Shown: piece by piece, positions 35,307 through 43,528 of the stretch
Position numbering within the stretch: position 1 is the stretch's first letter
How the letters are laid out: each line of letters begins with the position of its first letter
Assembly (NCBI GenBank): GCA_965243265.1
Contig: CBDEUL010000005.1
Location: 248,001-312,000 of the forward strand
Reading direction: 5' to 3'
From: Flavicella sp965243265
GTDB lineage: Bacteria > Bacteroidota > Bacteroidia > Flavobacteriales > Flavobacteriaceae
DNA length: 64,000 nucleotides
Notes under the pieces: generated by a model
Database searches by the model: none
The model's input: the letters and a program-made list of their open reading frames with translations, nothing else
Told to the model about the DNA's origin: nothing
Translations under genes and position numbers: made by a program

Positions 35307-36863
35307 ATGGCACTTAACAATGTAAACCCGTCAAAAACGGAGTCTTGGAAAAAGTTAGAAAATCATTTTAATGATATAAAAAATGTTCACTTAAGAGATT
35401 TGTTTTCTAATAATGAAAATAGAAAAGAAGACTTTAGTGTAAAGTTGAACGACTTTAATATAGATTTCTCAAAAAACAGAATTGATGCTACAACAATGAA
35501 ATTGTTGGTTGAATTAGCAAACGAAGTAGAATTAAAAGATGCTATTTCTAAATATTTTGGAGGAGAAAAAATAAATGCAACAGAAGGAAGAGAAGTATTA
35601 CATACAGCTCTAAGAAATACAAAAGAAGTTTTAGTAGAAGGACAAAATGTAGTAGAAGATGTACAAGCTACATTGGCTCAAATAGAAACTTTTACAAACA
35701 AAGTAGTATCAGGAGACTGGAAAGGATACACAGGAAAAGAAATTACAGATGTTGTAAACATAGGTATTGGAGGATCTGATTTAGGACCTCAAATGGTAGT
35801 AGACTCTTTAAAATACTACAAAACACCTTTAAATGTACACTTTGTATCTAATGTAGATGGAGATCATGTTTCAGAAGTGGTTAAAAATTTAGACCCAGAA
35901 ACAACACTATTTTTAATTGTTTCAAAAACATTTACAACACAAGAAACAATTACAAATGCACTGACAATTAAAAAATGGTTCTTAGAATCAGCTACAGAAG
36001 CAGATATTGCAAAACATTTTGCTGCAGTTTCTACAAACCTAGAAGCAGTTGCTAATTTTGGAATAGATACAGCAAATGTATTTACAATGTGGAACTGGGT
36101 AGGAGGTCGTTTTTCATTATGGAGCGCCGTAGGTCTATCAATCAGTTTAGCAGTAGGATTTGATAACTTTAAAGCCTTATTAGAAGGAGCTTCAGAAATG
36201 GATGCCCACTTTGAAACAGCAGACTTTGAAGAAAATATACCTGTAGTATTGGCTTTATTAAGTGTTTGGTATAACAATTTCTTTGGAGCAGAAACCGAAG
36301 CAATTTTACCATACTCTCAATACTTAGAAAAATTAACACCATACCTACAACAAGCTATTATGGAAAGTAATGGTAAAAGTGTTGATAGAAATGGAGAGGT
36401 TATAGACTATCAAACAGGAACAATTGTTTGGGGAAGCACAGGAACCAATATGCAACACGCATTTATGCAATTGGTGCACCAAGGAACAAAATTAATACCT
36501 TGTGATTTTATTGGGTATGAAGAATCATTATACGGTAAAGACGAGCACCACAATAAGTTAATGTCTAACTTTTACGGTCAGCAAGAAGCCTTATCAAACG
36601 GAAAAACAAAAGAAGAGGTAATTGCAGAAGGAAAAACAGCAGAAGCAGTAGTACCTTTTAAAGTATTTGAAGGAAACAAACCAAGTACAAGTATTTTGAT
36701 TAAGAAATTAACACCTAAGTCATTAGGAAGTTTAATTTCTATGTATGAACACAAAATTTTTGTACAAGGTATTATTTGGAATATTTATAGCTACGACCAA
36801 TGGGGAGTAGAACTAGGAAAAGTATTGGCAAATAAAATTTATGCAGAAAAATACACTTCATAA
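35307..36863 (+). CDS. pgi: Glucose-6-phosphate isomerase
   Basis: The 518-residue enzyme shows the PGI signatures: DVVNIGIGGSDLGPQMVVDS near residue 150, FLIVSKTFTTQETITNAL near 206, and VGGRFSLWSAVGLSISL near 267. Near 351 is ESNGKSVDRNGEV and near 470-495 is GSLISMYEHKIFVQGIIWNI with the catalytic Glu/Lys context. It interconverts glucose 6-phosphate and fructose 6-phosphate. It follows the M23 gene by 21 bp and may be co-transcribed. A strong terminator follows. Confidence 0.97.
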   Translation: MALNNVNPSKTESWKKLENHFNDIKNVHLRDLFSNNENRKEDFSVKLNDFNIDFSKNRIDATTMKLLVELANEVELKDAISKYFGGEKINATEGREVLHTALRNTKEVLVEGQNVVEDVQATLAQIETFTNKVVSGDWKGYTGKEITDVVNIGIGGSDLGPQMVVDSLKYYKTPLNVHFVSNVDGDHVSEVVKNLDPETTLFLIVSKTFTTQETITNALTIKKWFLESATEADIAKHFAAVSTNLEAVANFGIDTANVFTMWNWVGGRFSLWSAVGLSISLAVGFDNFKALLEGASEMDAHFETADFEENIPVVLALLSVWYNNFFGAETEAILPYSQYLEKLTPYLQQAIMESNGKSVDRNGEVIDYQTGTIVWGSTGTNMQHAFMQLVHQGTKLIPCDFIGYEESLYGKDEHHNKLMSNFYGQQEALSNGKTKEEVIAEGKTAEAVVPFKVFEGNKPSTSILIKKLTPKSLGSLISMYEHKIFVQGIIWNIYSYDQWGVELGKVLANKIYAEKYTS

Positions 36864-36903
36864 CGAAGTTCATTTTAGCTATGTTTAGAATAAAATAAAT
36901 CAT

Positions 36904-36940
36904 TAAAAAGCTTTGTAATAGTGTATTACAAAGCTTTTTA
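36904..36940. terminator. Hairpin terminator after pgi
   Basis: Seventeen-base arms (36904-36920 and 36924-36940) around a 3-base loop contain AAAAAGCTTTG and its complement. They start 40 bases past the stop. Confidence 0.8.
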
Positions 36941-36986
36941 ATATAGGTATTATAGCCAAATACACCTATATAGATTGTAAATTCTG

Positions 36987-36994
36987 TACCTTTG
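36987..36994 (+). promoter_or_regulatory. -7 promoter box (TACCTTTG) for the third LRR gene
   Basis: TACCTTTGCA ends 12 bases before the ATG at 37007. The TTG at 36992 is inside the box. Confidence 0.6.
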
Positions 36995-37006
36995 CAGAAA
37001 GTAAAA

Positions 37007-38176
37007 ATGATGAAAACTAAATTCGTAGGTTTTTTCTTCTTTTTAAGTAGTTTACTTATAGCACAAACTACACATATATCCGATACCAATTTTGAACAAG
37101 CGTTGATAGATTTAGGTTATGATGACGTATTGGATAACTCTGTAATAACAGCAAATATCAATACACTTACAGAATTAGATATAACCTCAAAATCTATATC
37201 TGATTTAACAGGAATTGAAGCTTTTATAGCCTTAAAAAATTTATCGTGCTCAGATAATAACTTAACAAGCTTAAATACAAATTCAATAAATACCTTAGAG
37301 TATTTAGATTGTTCAAACAACAACCTAACCAGTTTGAACATCAATTCAGGATTGAAATATCTGTATAGTTCCTCTAATAATCTATCCAATTTAGATATTA
37401 GTCAGGCAATAGCACTACAAACAATTTCATGTACTAATAACAATTTATCAGTTTTAAATACAAGTTCAAATACCAGTTTAGAAAAATTACTTGTATCCTC
37501 TAACAACTTAACAAGTTTAAATATTGAAGCAAATACAGCGTTGAAACTATTAAGTTGTTCATCCAATAATTTGACAAATTTAAATACAACTTCAAATACA
37601 GAATTGATATATATATACTGTTCAAATAATAATTTAGAAACTATAGATGTAGTTACGAGTACAGATTTAAAACATTTGTATGCTGTCAATAATAATTTGA
37701 CCAATTTAGATGTAAGTTCAAATACGGTTTTAGATAGAATATCTTTGACCGATAATAATTTAGCAAGCATAAATATAAAAAATGGATCAAATACAGGTAT
37801 TTATAATTATGCCTTTGAAATGAATAACAATCCAGAATTAACATGTATACAAGTAGACAATGCTACTTACAGTACTAATAATTGGACAAATATAGATGGA
37901 ACAGTCAACTTTAGTGAAGATTGTGAATACGATTTATCAGTAGAAAAAATAGAAAAAGAATATTACCACATATACCCAAACCCAGTTGTAAATACGCTAA
38001 AAATAGAAAGTTCAGAAGCTATAGATACTGTTGTTATTTTAAACCTATACGGATCAGAAGTAGTAAGAACCACAAGTACAAAAAATATAGAACTTCATTA
38101 TTTACCTCCAGGAGTTTATGTTGTACGCTTATTATCACAAGGAAAAATTATAAATAAAAAGATAGTTAAGCAGTAA
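37007..38176 (+). CDS. Secreted leucine-rich-repeat protein 3 with T9SS type A sorting domain
   Basis: The 389-residue protein (ATG at 37007 or 37010) has a signal peptide (MMKTKFVGFFFFLSSLLIAQ) and the family N-terminal segment (ISDTNFEQALIDLGYDDVLD). About nine LRR units follow; one near residue 105 is a shortened unit (LNINSGLKYL). The cap is NNNPELTCIQVDNATYS. The T9SS domain (about 320-389, YHIYPNPVVNTLKIESSEAI, ending GKIINKKIVKQ) is more divergent than in LRR 1 and 2. It forms a second tandem pair with LRR 4 downstream of pgi. Confidence 0.9.
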   Translation: MMKTKFVGFFFFLSSLLIAQTTHISDTNFEQALIDLGYDDVLDNSVITANINTLTELDITSKSISDLTGIEAFIALKNLSCSDNNLTSLNTNSINTLEYLDCSNNNLTSLNINSGLKYLYSSSNNLSNLDISQAIALQTISCTNNNLSVLNTSSNTSLEKLLVSSNNLTSLNIEANTALKLLSCSSNNLTNLNTTSNTELIYIYCSNNNLETIDVVTSTDLKHLYAVNNNLTNLDVSSNTVLDRISLTDNNLASINIKNGSNTGIYNYAFEMNNNPELTCIQVDNATYSTNNWTNIDGTVNFSEDCEYDLSVEKIEKEYYHIYPNPVVNTLKIESSEAIDTVVILNLYGSEVVRTTSTKNIELHYLPPGVYVVRLLSQGKIINKKIVKQ

Positions 38177-38185
38177 TTTAAAATA

Positions 38186-38193
38186 TATCTTTG
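38186..38193 (+). promoter_or_regulatory. -7 promoter box (TATCTTTG) for the fourth LRR gene
   Basis: TATCTTTG lies in the 31-bp gap, ending 14 bases before the ATG at 38208. Each gene of this pair therefore appears to have its own promoter. Confidence 0.55.
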
Positions 38194-38207
38194 TTGTTAA
38201 AAACAAC

Positions 38208-39506
38208 ATGAAAAAGAATTACTTTTTAGGTTTTCTTTTGTTTTTAGGAATAAGTCTTACAGCTCAAGTAACTTACATACCTGATGACAATTTTGAACAA
38301 GCTTTAATAGATTTAGGATATGATACAGTATTGGATGATTATGTATTAACATCTAATATAAACACGGTAACTTATTTGGGGGTTTATAATAAAGATATTT
38401 CAGATTTAAGAGGAATAGAAGGTTTTACAGCTTTAACTAGTTTATCGTGTAGCACTAATAATTTATCCAATTTAGATGTAAGTACTAATACTTTTTTAAA
38501 AGAGTTAAATTGTTCTAACAATGATTTACTCAGTTTAGATGTAAGTACTAATATTCTTTTAGAAGAATTATATTATTCGAATAATGAATTATCTAGTTTA
38601 GATATAAGTTCTAATACTGCTTTAAAAAGTTTAGAATGTTCAAATAATAACATATCTAATTTAGATGTATCTAATAATGTTTTATTAGTAAGTTTAGATT
38701 GTTCAAATAACAATTTATCAAATTTAAATTTAGGTATTCATACAGTTCTAGAGGAGCTAATCTGTTCAAATAATGAATTACCTAGTTTAGATGTAAGTAC
38801 AAATACTTTTTTAGGAGAGTTAAGTTGTTCAAATAATAATTTATCCAATTTAGATATAAGTACAAATGGTTTTTTAGTAGATTTTAACTGTTCTAATAAT
38901 AATCTATTAAGTTTAAATATAAGTTCTAATACTCTTTTAGAAAGTTTAGAATGTTCAAATAACAGTTTATCCAATTTAGATGTATCTAATAATATTTTAT
39001 TAGCAGGTTTAGAATGTTCAAATAATAATTTATCCAATTTAAATTTAAGTGTACATACAGTTTTAGAAGAGTTAAAGTGTAATAATAATAATTTGACAAG
39101 TTTGAATGTTAAAAATGGAAATAATGCAGCTATTGATAATATGTATTTTAAGATAGATGACAATCCAAATTTAATTTGTGTAGAAGTAGATGATGTTATA
39201 TACAGTAGAAACAATTGGACAAACATAGATGCCGTTACAAATTTTAGTGAAGATTGTGCTAGTTTTTTATCAATAGAGGAGTTTGGAAAAGAAAAATATG
39301 ATACCTATCCTAATCCAGTTATAGATATTTTACATATAAAAACTGACGAAGTTATAGATGTAATACGAATCTTAAATGTATACGGGTCTATAATATTAAC
39401 AAGTAATAGAACAGAAATAGATTTAAGTCAATTACCTTCAGGAGTGTATATAGTGCAATTGGTTTCAAAAGGGAAAATAACAAGTGAAAAAATCTTAAAA
39501 ATCTGA
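38208..39506 (+). CDS. Secreted leucine-rich-repeat protein 4 with T9SS type A sorting domain
   Basis: The 432-residue protein has a signal peptide (MKKNYFLGFLLFLGISLTAQ), the shared N-terminal segment (TYIPDDNFEQALIDLGYDTV), about 11 LRR units (CSNNNLSNLDVSNN type) and a T9SS domain (about 360-432, YDTYPNPVIDILHIKTDEVI, ending GKITSEKILKI). A five-unit block occurs twice, each ending in a NLNL-HTVLEEL unit, so the gene grew by block duplication. The last 46 coding bases are copied into the tandem repeats that follow. Confidence 0.9.
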   Translation: MKKNYFLGFLLFLGISLTAQVTYIPDDNFEQALIDLGYDTVLDDYVLTSNINTVTYLGVYNKDISDLRGIEGFTALTSLSCSTNNLSNLDVSTNTFLKELNCSNNDLLSLDVSTNILLEELYYSNNELSSLDISSNTALKSLECSNNNISNLDVSNNVLLVSLDCSNNNLSNLNLGIHTVLEELICSNNELPSLDVSTNTFLGELSCSNNNLSNLDISTNGFLVDFNCSNNNLLSLNISSNTLLESLECSNNSLSNLDVSNNILLAGLECSNNNLSNLNLSVHTVLEELKCNNNNLTSLNVKNGNNAAIDNMYFKIDDNPNLICVEVDDVIYSRNNWTNIDAVTNFSEDCASFLSIEEFGKEKYDTYPNPVIDILHIKTDEVIDVIRILNVYGSIILTSNRTEIDLSQLPSGVYIVQLVSKGKITSEKILKI

Positions 39507-39780
39507 GTTTAATGTAAGAAATCATTGTCTGTTCGAGTGGTTTCAAAAGAGAAAATAATAAGTAAAAAATCTTAATAATTCTGAGTTCGATGTAAGAAAT
39601 CATTGCCTGTTCGAGTGGTTTCAAAAGAGAAAATAATAAGTAAAAAACCTTAAGAATTTGAGCTCGATGTAAGAAATTATTGTCTGTTTGAGTGATTTCA
39701 AAAGAGAAAATAATAAGTAAAAAATCTTAAGAACTTGAGTTTAATGTAAGAAATTATTGTCTATTCGAGTGGTTTTTCGG
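39461..39780 (+). repeat. Tandem 77-78 bp repeats copying the LRR 4 gene end plus the dispersed element
   Basis: Units begin with GGTTTCAAAA-G-GAAAATAA at 39461 (inside the gene), 39539, 39617 and 39694; the next start at 39771 is partial (GGTTTTTCGG). The periods are 78, 78, 77 and 77. Each unit joins the last ~46 coding bases of LRR 4 to about 30 bases holding TGTAAGAAAT-ATTGTCT-TTCGAGTG, which is the head of the dispersed repeat. The first copy is functional coding sequence; the others are non-coding. Confidence 0.85.
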
Positions 39781-39803
39781 AGAAAAATTGTATCGAGAAT
39801 CAA
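39759..39803 (+). repeat. Dispersed TCGAGTG/TATCGAGA repeat, copy at the end of the tandem array
   Basis: It reads GTCTATTCGAGTGG, an AT-rich centre, then TTGTATCGAGAATC. It is the complete form of the element whose head is embedded in each 77-78 bp tandem unit. Confidence 0.65.
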
Positions 39804-39902
39804 TGATTTCTCAGATTAAAAATAGATTTTCAATATAAATTTTTTTGCATTTCTACTAATGCACTCAATAAACTCAGGTTAAAACAGTAAAAATCATAAA
39901 TT

Positions 39903-39936
39903 AAAAAAATAGAAGAGAATTTCTCTTCTATTTTTT
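39903..39936. terminator. Hairpin terminator upstream of the heptad array
   Basis: Arms TAGAAGAGAA and TTCTCTTCTA are flanked by seven A and six T. It lies about 400 bases after LRR 4; the ACCAACT array begins directly after the T run. Confidence 0.7.
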
Positions 39937-40090
39937 ACCAACTACCAACTACCAACTACCAACTACCAACTACCAACTACCAACTACCAACTACCAACTA
40001 CCAACTACCAACTACCAACTACCAACTACCAACTACCAACTACCAACTACCAACTACCAACTACCAACTACCAACTACCAACTACCAACT
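39937..40090. repeat. Perfect heptanucleotide tandem repeat, (ACCAACT) x 22
   Basis: The array is exactly 154 bases, 22 uninterrupted copies of ACCAACT, with no mismatch. It sits between a terminator and the rnr -7 box, which begins 13 bases after the array. Perfect arrays of this length usually vary in copy number through slippage. Confidence 0.97.
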
Positions 40091-40103
40091 ATTAAAAATA
40101 GTG

Positions 40104-40111
40104 TAGCTTTG
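40104..40111 (+). promoter_or_regulatory. -7 promoter box (TAGCTTTG) for the rnr operon
   Basis: TAGCTTTGCA lies 139 bases before the rnr ATG. A -33 element would fall at about 40078-40084, inside the last copies of the ACCAACT array. Confidence 0.55.
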
Positions 40112-40250
40112 CAAAAACTTAAACTCAATTATTGTAGTTTATCAATATCAGTTTGTGTATCTCCAACTTTGAGGTGCTATTGTATTAATTTTAATTTAAC
40201 AACGAAGCTCCATTAATAGTTGTAGATTTAAGAAAATTTAGAAAACACAT

Positions 40251-42470
40251 ATGTCTAGAAATAAAAGAAAGGGAAAAGGAATTTTCAAGAAAAAAGGAAA
40301 TGTTATAAAAGACTTGACACGAAAAATACTAAGAGTATTCAGTCAAAACCCTTCAAAAATATTTAATTACAAACAAATAGCAGCCAGAATTAATGCAGAA
40401 GATGCCAATGGAAAAGGGCAAGTAATTAAAAAATTAGAAGAATTAAAAGCACAAGGAAAGTTAGAAGAAGTTGATAGAGGAAAGTATATTTTAGTAGAAA
40501 ACAAAAACTACCATACAGGAGTTTTAGATGTTACCTCTAATGGAAATGCATATTTTATATGTGACGATTTTGAAGACGATGTGTTTATACCCTCAATAAA
40601 TGTAAATAGAGGATTGCACAATGATACAGTAAAAGTATATGTGTATAACAAGCGTAGAAGCTCTAAAAAAGAAGGAGACGTAGTAGAAATTATAGAAAGG
40701 GCAAAAACCGATTTTGTAGGAGTTTTACAATTGAGTAAAAACTTTGGATTTGTAGTACCAGATAACAATAAAATGTACGCTGATATTTTTGTATCAAAAG
40801 ACAATTTAAATGGAGCAGAAGATGGAGACAAAGTAATAGCCAGTATTACCGATTGGCCAGATAACTCTAAAAACCCATTCGGAACCATTACCCAAGTACT
40901 AGGAAAACCAGGAGAGCACAATACAGAGATTCATAGTATTTTGGCAGAATATGGATTGCCATATGAATTTCCACCACAAGTAGAAGCCGAAGCAAAAGCA
41001 TTAGATACTACAATTACAGAAGAAGAAATAGCCAAGCGTAGAGATATGCGTGGCGATTTAACCTTTACAATTGATCCAAAAGATGCCAAAGATTTTGACG
41101 ATGCCCTATCCTTCACGGTTTTAGAAAACGGAAATTACGAAATAGGAATCCATATAGCAGATGTATCACATTACATACCGTTAGACTCAGAATTAGAAAG
41201 AGAAGCTTATGAAAGAGCAACCTCAGTTTATTTGGTAGATAGGGTAGTACCTATGTTACCAGAAATGTTGTCTAACGGAGCATGCTCATTACGTCCACAC
41301 GAAGAAAAATTAACTTTTTCAGCAGTATTTGAATTGAATGAAAAAGGACAGTTGGTGAACGAATGGTACGGGCGCACAGTTACCTATTCAGACGAACGCT
41401 TTGCTTATGAAGAAGCACAAGTAGTTATTGAAGAAGGAAAAGAAGATACAAAAGTTACCATACCAGAAGAAATATCTATACGAGAAGGAGGAGCTTACGA
41501 AGTAGCAGAACCCGTAGTAAATGCCATTTTAAAAATGGATACACTCGCAAAAACCCTTCGAAAAAAACGATTAAAAGCAGGAGCCATTACTTTTGATAAA
41601 GTAGAAGTAAAATTTAATTTAGATGAAGAAGCCAACCCGTTAGGAGTTTTCTTTAAAGAATCTAAAGATGCAAATAAGTTGATAGAAGAATTTATGCTAT
41701 TGGCAAATAAAAAAGTATCAGAATTTGTAGGAAAAAAAGCAGGAAAACCTTCAAAAAATACATTTGTGTATCGTGTACACGATGAACCCAATATAGATAA
41801 ATTAACAGCCTTACAAGGCATTATAGGAAAGTTTGGATACAGTATAGATATTAAGTCAAGAAAATCTACCTCCGATTCTTTAAATCAATTATTAGAAGAT
41901 GTACACGGAAAAGGAGAATCAAATATGATTGAAACCTTAGCTATTAGGTCTATGAGTAAGGCAGAATATACAACCGAAAATATTGGGCATTATGGCTTGG
42001 CATTTGAATATTACTCACACTTTACATCACCAATACGTAGGTATCCAGATGTAATGGCACATCGTTTGTTACAGCATTATTTAGATGGTGGAAAACCACC
42101 AAAACAAGAAGAGTACGAAGAAAAATGCAAGCATTCATCTGAAATGGAATACTTAGCAACCAAAGCAGAAAGAGACTCTATAAAATACATGCAAATAAAA
42201 TATATGCAAGACCATCAAGATGCCGAATTTAAAGGAGTCATATCTGGTGTTACAGAATGGGGTATTTATGTAGAGATTATTGAAAATAAATGTGAAGGAA
42301 TGGTAAGAACACGTGATATAAAAGACGACTATTATATTTTTGATGAAAAACAATATGCATTGGTAGGACAAGCAACACAACACAAATATCAGCTTGGAGA
42401 TGAGGTAACTGTAAAAGTTAAAAATACAGACTTAGAAAGAAAACACCTTGATTTTACTTTGATCGAATAA
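40251..42470 (+). CDS. rnr: Ribonuclease R
   Basis: The 739-residue protein has an N-terminal winged-helix region (LRVFSQNPSKIFNYKQIAAR, about 28-47) and two cold-shock/OB domains (about 80-235). The RNB catalytic domain has FTIDPKDAKDFDDALSFTVL near residue 275 with the metal-binding Asp cluster, and YYSHFTSPIRRYPDVMAHRL near 590. A C-terminal S1 domain follows (FKGVISGVTEWGIYVEIIEN, about 660-735). RNase R degrades structured RNA 3' to 5'. The start is supported by the basic MSRNKRKGKGIFKKKGN. The DUF2807 gene follows by 20 bp. Confidence 0.95.
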   Translation: MSRNKRKGKGIFKKKGNVIKDLTRKILRVFSQNPSKIFNYKQIAARINAEDANGKGQVIKKLEELKAQGKLEEVDRGKYILVENKNYHTGVLDVTSNGNAYFICDDFEDDVFIPSINVNRGLHNDTVKVYVYNKRRSSKKEGDVVEIIERAKTDFVGVLQLSKNFGFVVPDNNKMYADIFVSKDNLNGAEDGDKVIASITDWPDNSKNPFGTITQVLGKPGEHNTEIHSILAEYGLPYEFPPQVEAEAKALDTTITEEEIAKRRDMRGDLTFTIDPKDAKDFDDALSFTVLENGNYEIGIHIADVSHYIPLDSELEREAYERATSVYLVDRVVPMLPEMLSNGACSLRPHEEKLTFSAVFELNEKGQLVNEWYGRTVTYSDERFAYEEAQVVIEEGKEDTKVTIPEEISIREGGAYEVAEPVVNAILKMDTLAKTLRKKRLKAGAITFDKVEVKFNLDEEANPLGVFFKESKDANKLIEEFMLLANKKVSEFVGKKAGKPSKNTFVYRVHDEPNIDKLTALQGIIGKFGYSIDIKSRKSTSDSLNQLLEDVHGKGESNMIETLAIRSMSKAEYTTENIGHYGLAFEYYSHFTSPIRRYPDVMAHRLLQHYLDGGKPPKQEEYEEKCKHSSEMEYLATKAERDSIKYMQIKYMQDHQDAEFKGVISGVTEWGIYVEIIENKCEGMVRTRDIKDDYYIFDEKQYALVGQATQHKYQLGDEVTVKVKNTDLERKHLDFTLIE

Positions 42471-42490
42471 TTAAAAAATTAGAAAACATA

Positions 42491-43189
42491 ATGAAAAAAA
42501 TAAGCACTTTACTAACATTACTTTTTTTAGCAACAAACCTATTTTCTCAAACAGACATATCAAAAACCTTAGGAGATTTTGACGAATTAAAAGTTTATAA
42601 AGGATTAAAAGTAAAATTGGTAAAATCTACAGAACAAAAAATTGAAATAGTAGGACCAAAATCAGAAGATGTAGTTGTTAAAAATAAAAATGGAACCTTA
42701 AAAATAAGCATGAATCTTTCAGGAACTTTTGAAGGAAAATATGCAGATATTACGGTATTCTATAACAAACCAATAGCAGAATTGGATGCCAATGGAGGAG
42801 GAGTTATTATTTCAGATGAAACAATAAAACAAACAAAAATAGAGTTAAATGCCCAAGAAGGAGCCTATATAAAATTAAAAGTAGCTATTGATTATTTAAA
42901 GATAAAAGGAGTTTCAGGAGGAAGTATTTCTTTAACAGGAAAAACCAAATCTCAAAATGTAACATTAAATACAGGAGCAACTTTTGAGGCACATGATTTA
43001 ATTTCAGAACAAACAATTATTAGTTCAGCAACAGGAGCACGTGCAACAGTACACGCAACAGAAGCTCTAGAAGCCAAAGTTACATTAGGAGGAACAATAG
43101 CTTATGTAGGAACTCCAATAGCCTTAGAAACAGAAAAAGTTTTAGGAGGAAAAATAGAAGAATATACAGCTAAAGAAGACGCTAAATAA
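42491..43189 (+). CDS. Head GIN/DUF2807 domain secreted protein
   Basis: The 232-residue protein has a signal peptide (MKKISTLLTLLFLATNLFSQ). A repetitive beta structure follows, starting SKTLGDFDELKVYKGLKVKL near residue 24 and continuing with ITVFYNKPIAELDANGGGVI, the putative auto-transporter adhesin head GIN (DUF2807) pattern. No transmembrane segment follows the signal. It sits 20 bp after rnr and is probably co-transcribed. The function is unknown; surface or periplasmic location is likely. Confidence 0.85.
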   Translation: MKKISTLLTLLFLATNLFSQTDISKTLGDFDELKVYKGLKVKLVKSTEQKIEIVGPKSEDVVVKNKNGTLKISMNLSGTFEGKYADITVFYNKPIAELDANGGGVIISDETIKQTKIELNAQEGAYIKLKVAIDYLKIKGVSGGSISLTGKTKSQNVTLNTGATFEAHDLISEQTIISSATGARATVHATEALEAKVTLGGTIAYVGTPIALETEKVLGGKIEEYTAKEDAK

Positions 43190-43224
43190 TTAAGTTGTAC
43201 AAGTAAACTTTCAAACAAAGTTAT

Positions 43225-43232
43225 TATCTTTG
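43225..43232 (+). promoter_or_regulatory. -7 promoter box (TATCTTTG) for tatA
   Basis: TATCTTTG ends 21 bases before the ATG at 43254. Confidence 0.55.
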
Positions 43233-43253
43233 TTTCTCACAAATGAATTAAAA

Positions 43254-43448
43254 ATGAATTTACTAAGTATTTTTTTAGGAATGATTGGTGGTCCTCAGGT
43301 AATCATTATTGTAGTTGTAGTATTACTACTTTTTGGAGGTAGAAAAATTCCAGAATTGATGAGAGGTTTAGGAAGCGGTATTAAAGAATTTAAAAACGCA
43401 TCTAAGGACGAAGAAAATCCAGAAGAGAAAAAAGAAGACAAAGCATAA
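43254..43448 (+). CDS. tatA: Twin-arginine translocase subunit TatA/TatE
   Basis: The 64-residue protein has one transmembrane helix (about 10-28, IGGPQVIIIVVVVLLLFGGR). The TatA hinge FGGRKIPELMRGLGSGIKEF follows as an amphipathic helix, then an acidic/basic tail (KDEENPEEKKEDKA). TatA multimers form the pore for folded proteins with RR signals; the DUF1501 protein in this window has such a signal. The start at 43254 keeps the helix at the N-terminus and follows the promoter box. tatC is not in the window. Confidence 0.93.
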   Translation: MNLLSIFLGMIGGPQVIIIVVVVLLLFGGRKIPELMRGLGSGIKEFKNASKDEENPEEKKEDKA

Positions 43449-43460
43449 AAAGCTTTTTTA

Positions 43461-43512
43461 ATACAAAAAAATCGAAATAGAAATGAATGTTTTTATTTCG
43501 ATTTTTTTGTAT
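43461..43512. terminator. Long hairpin terminator after tatA
   Basis: Nineteen-base arms (43461-43479 and 43494-43512) include AAATCGAAATA and its complement, with T runs on the right and A runs on the left. It ends just before the AraC-family gene. Confidence 0.8.
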
Positions 43513-43528
43513 CAGAATATTTTAATGA

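Larger units (their letters stand above)
39507..40250. other. 744-bp gene-free repeat region between LRR 4 and rnr
   Basis: It contains, in order, 77-78 bp tandem units, a full dispersed-repeat copy (about 39759-39803), an AT-rich spacer, a hairpin terminator, 22 perfect ACCAACT heptads, the rnr promoter box and a 140-base leader. No gene is seen on either strand. Confidence 0.7.

Noticed and set aside
39937..40090. Heptad array as a CRISPR array
   Set aside because: The unit is 7 bases without spacers; it is a simple tandem repeat, and no cas gene is present.
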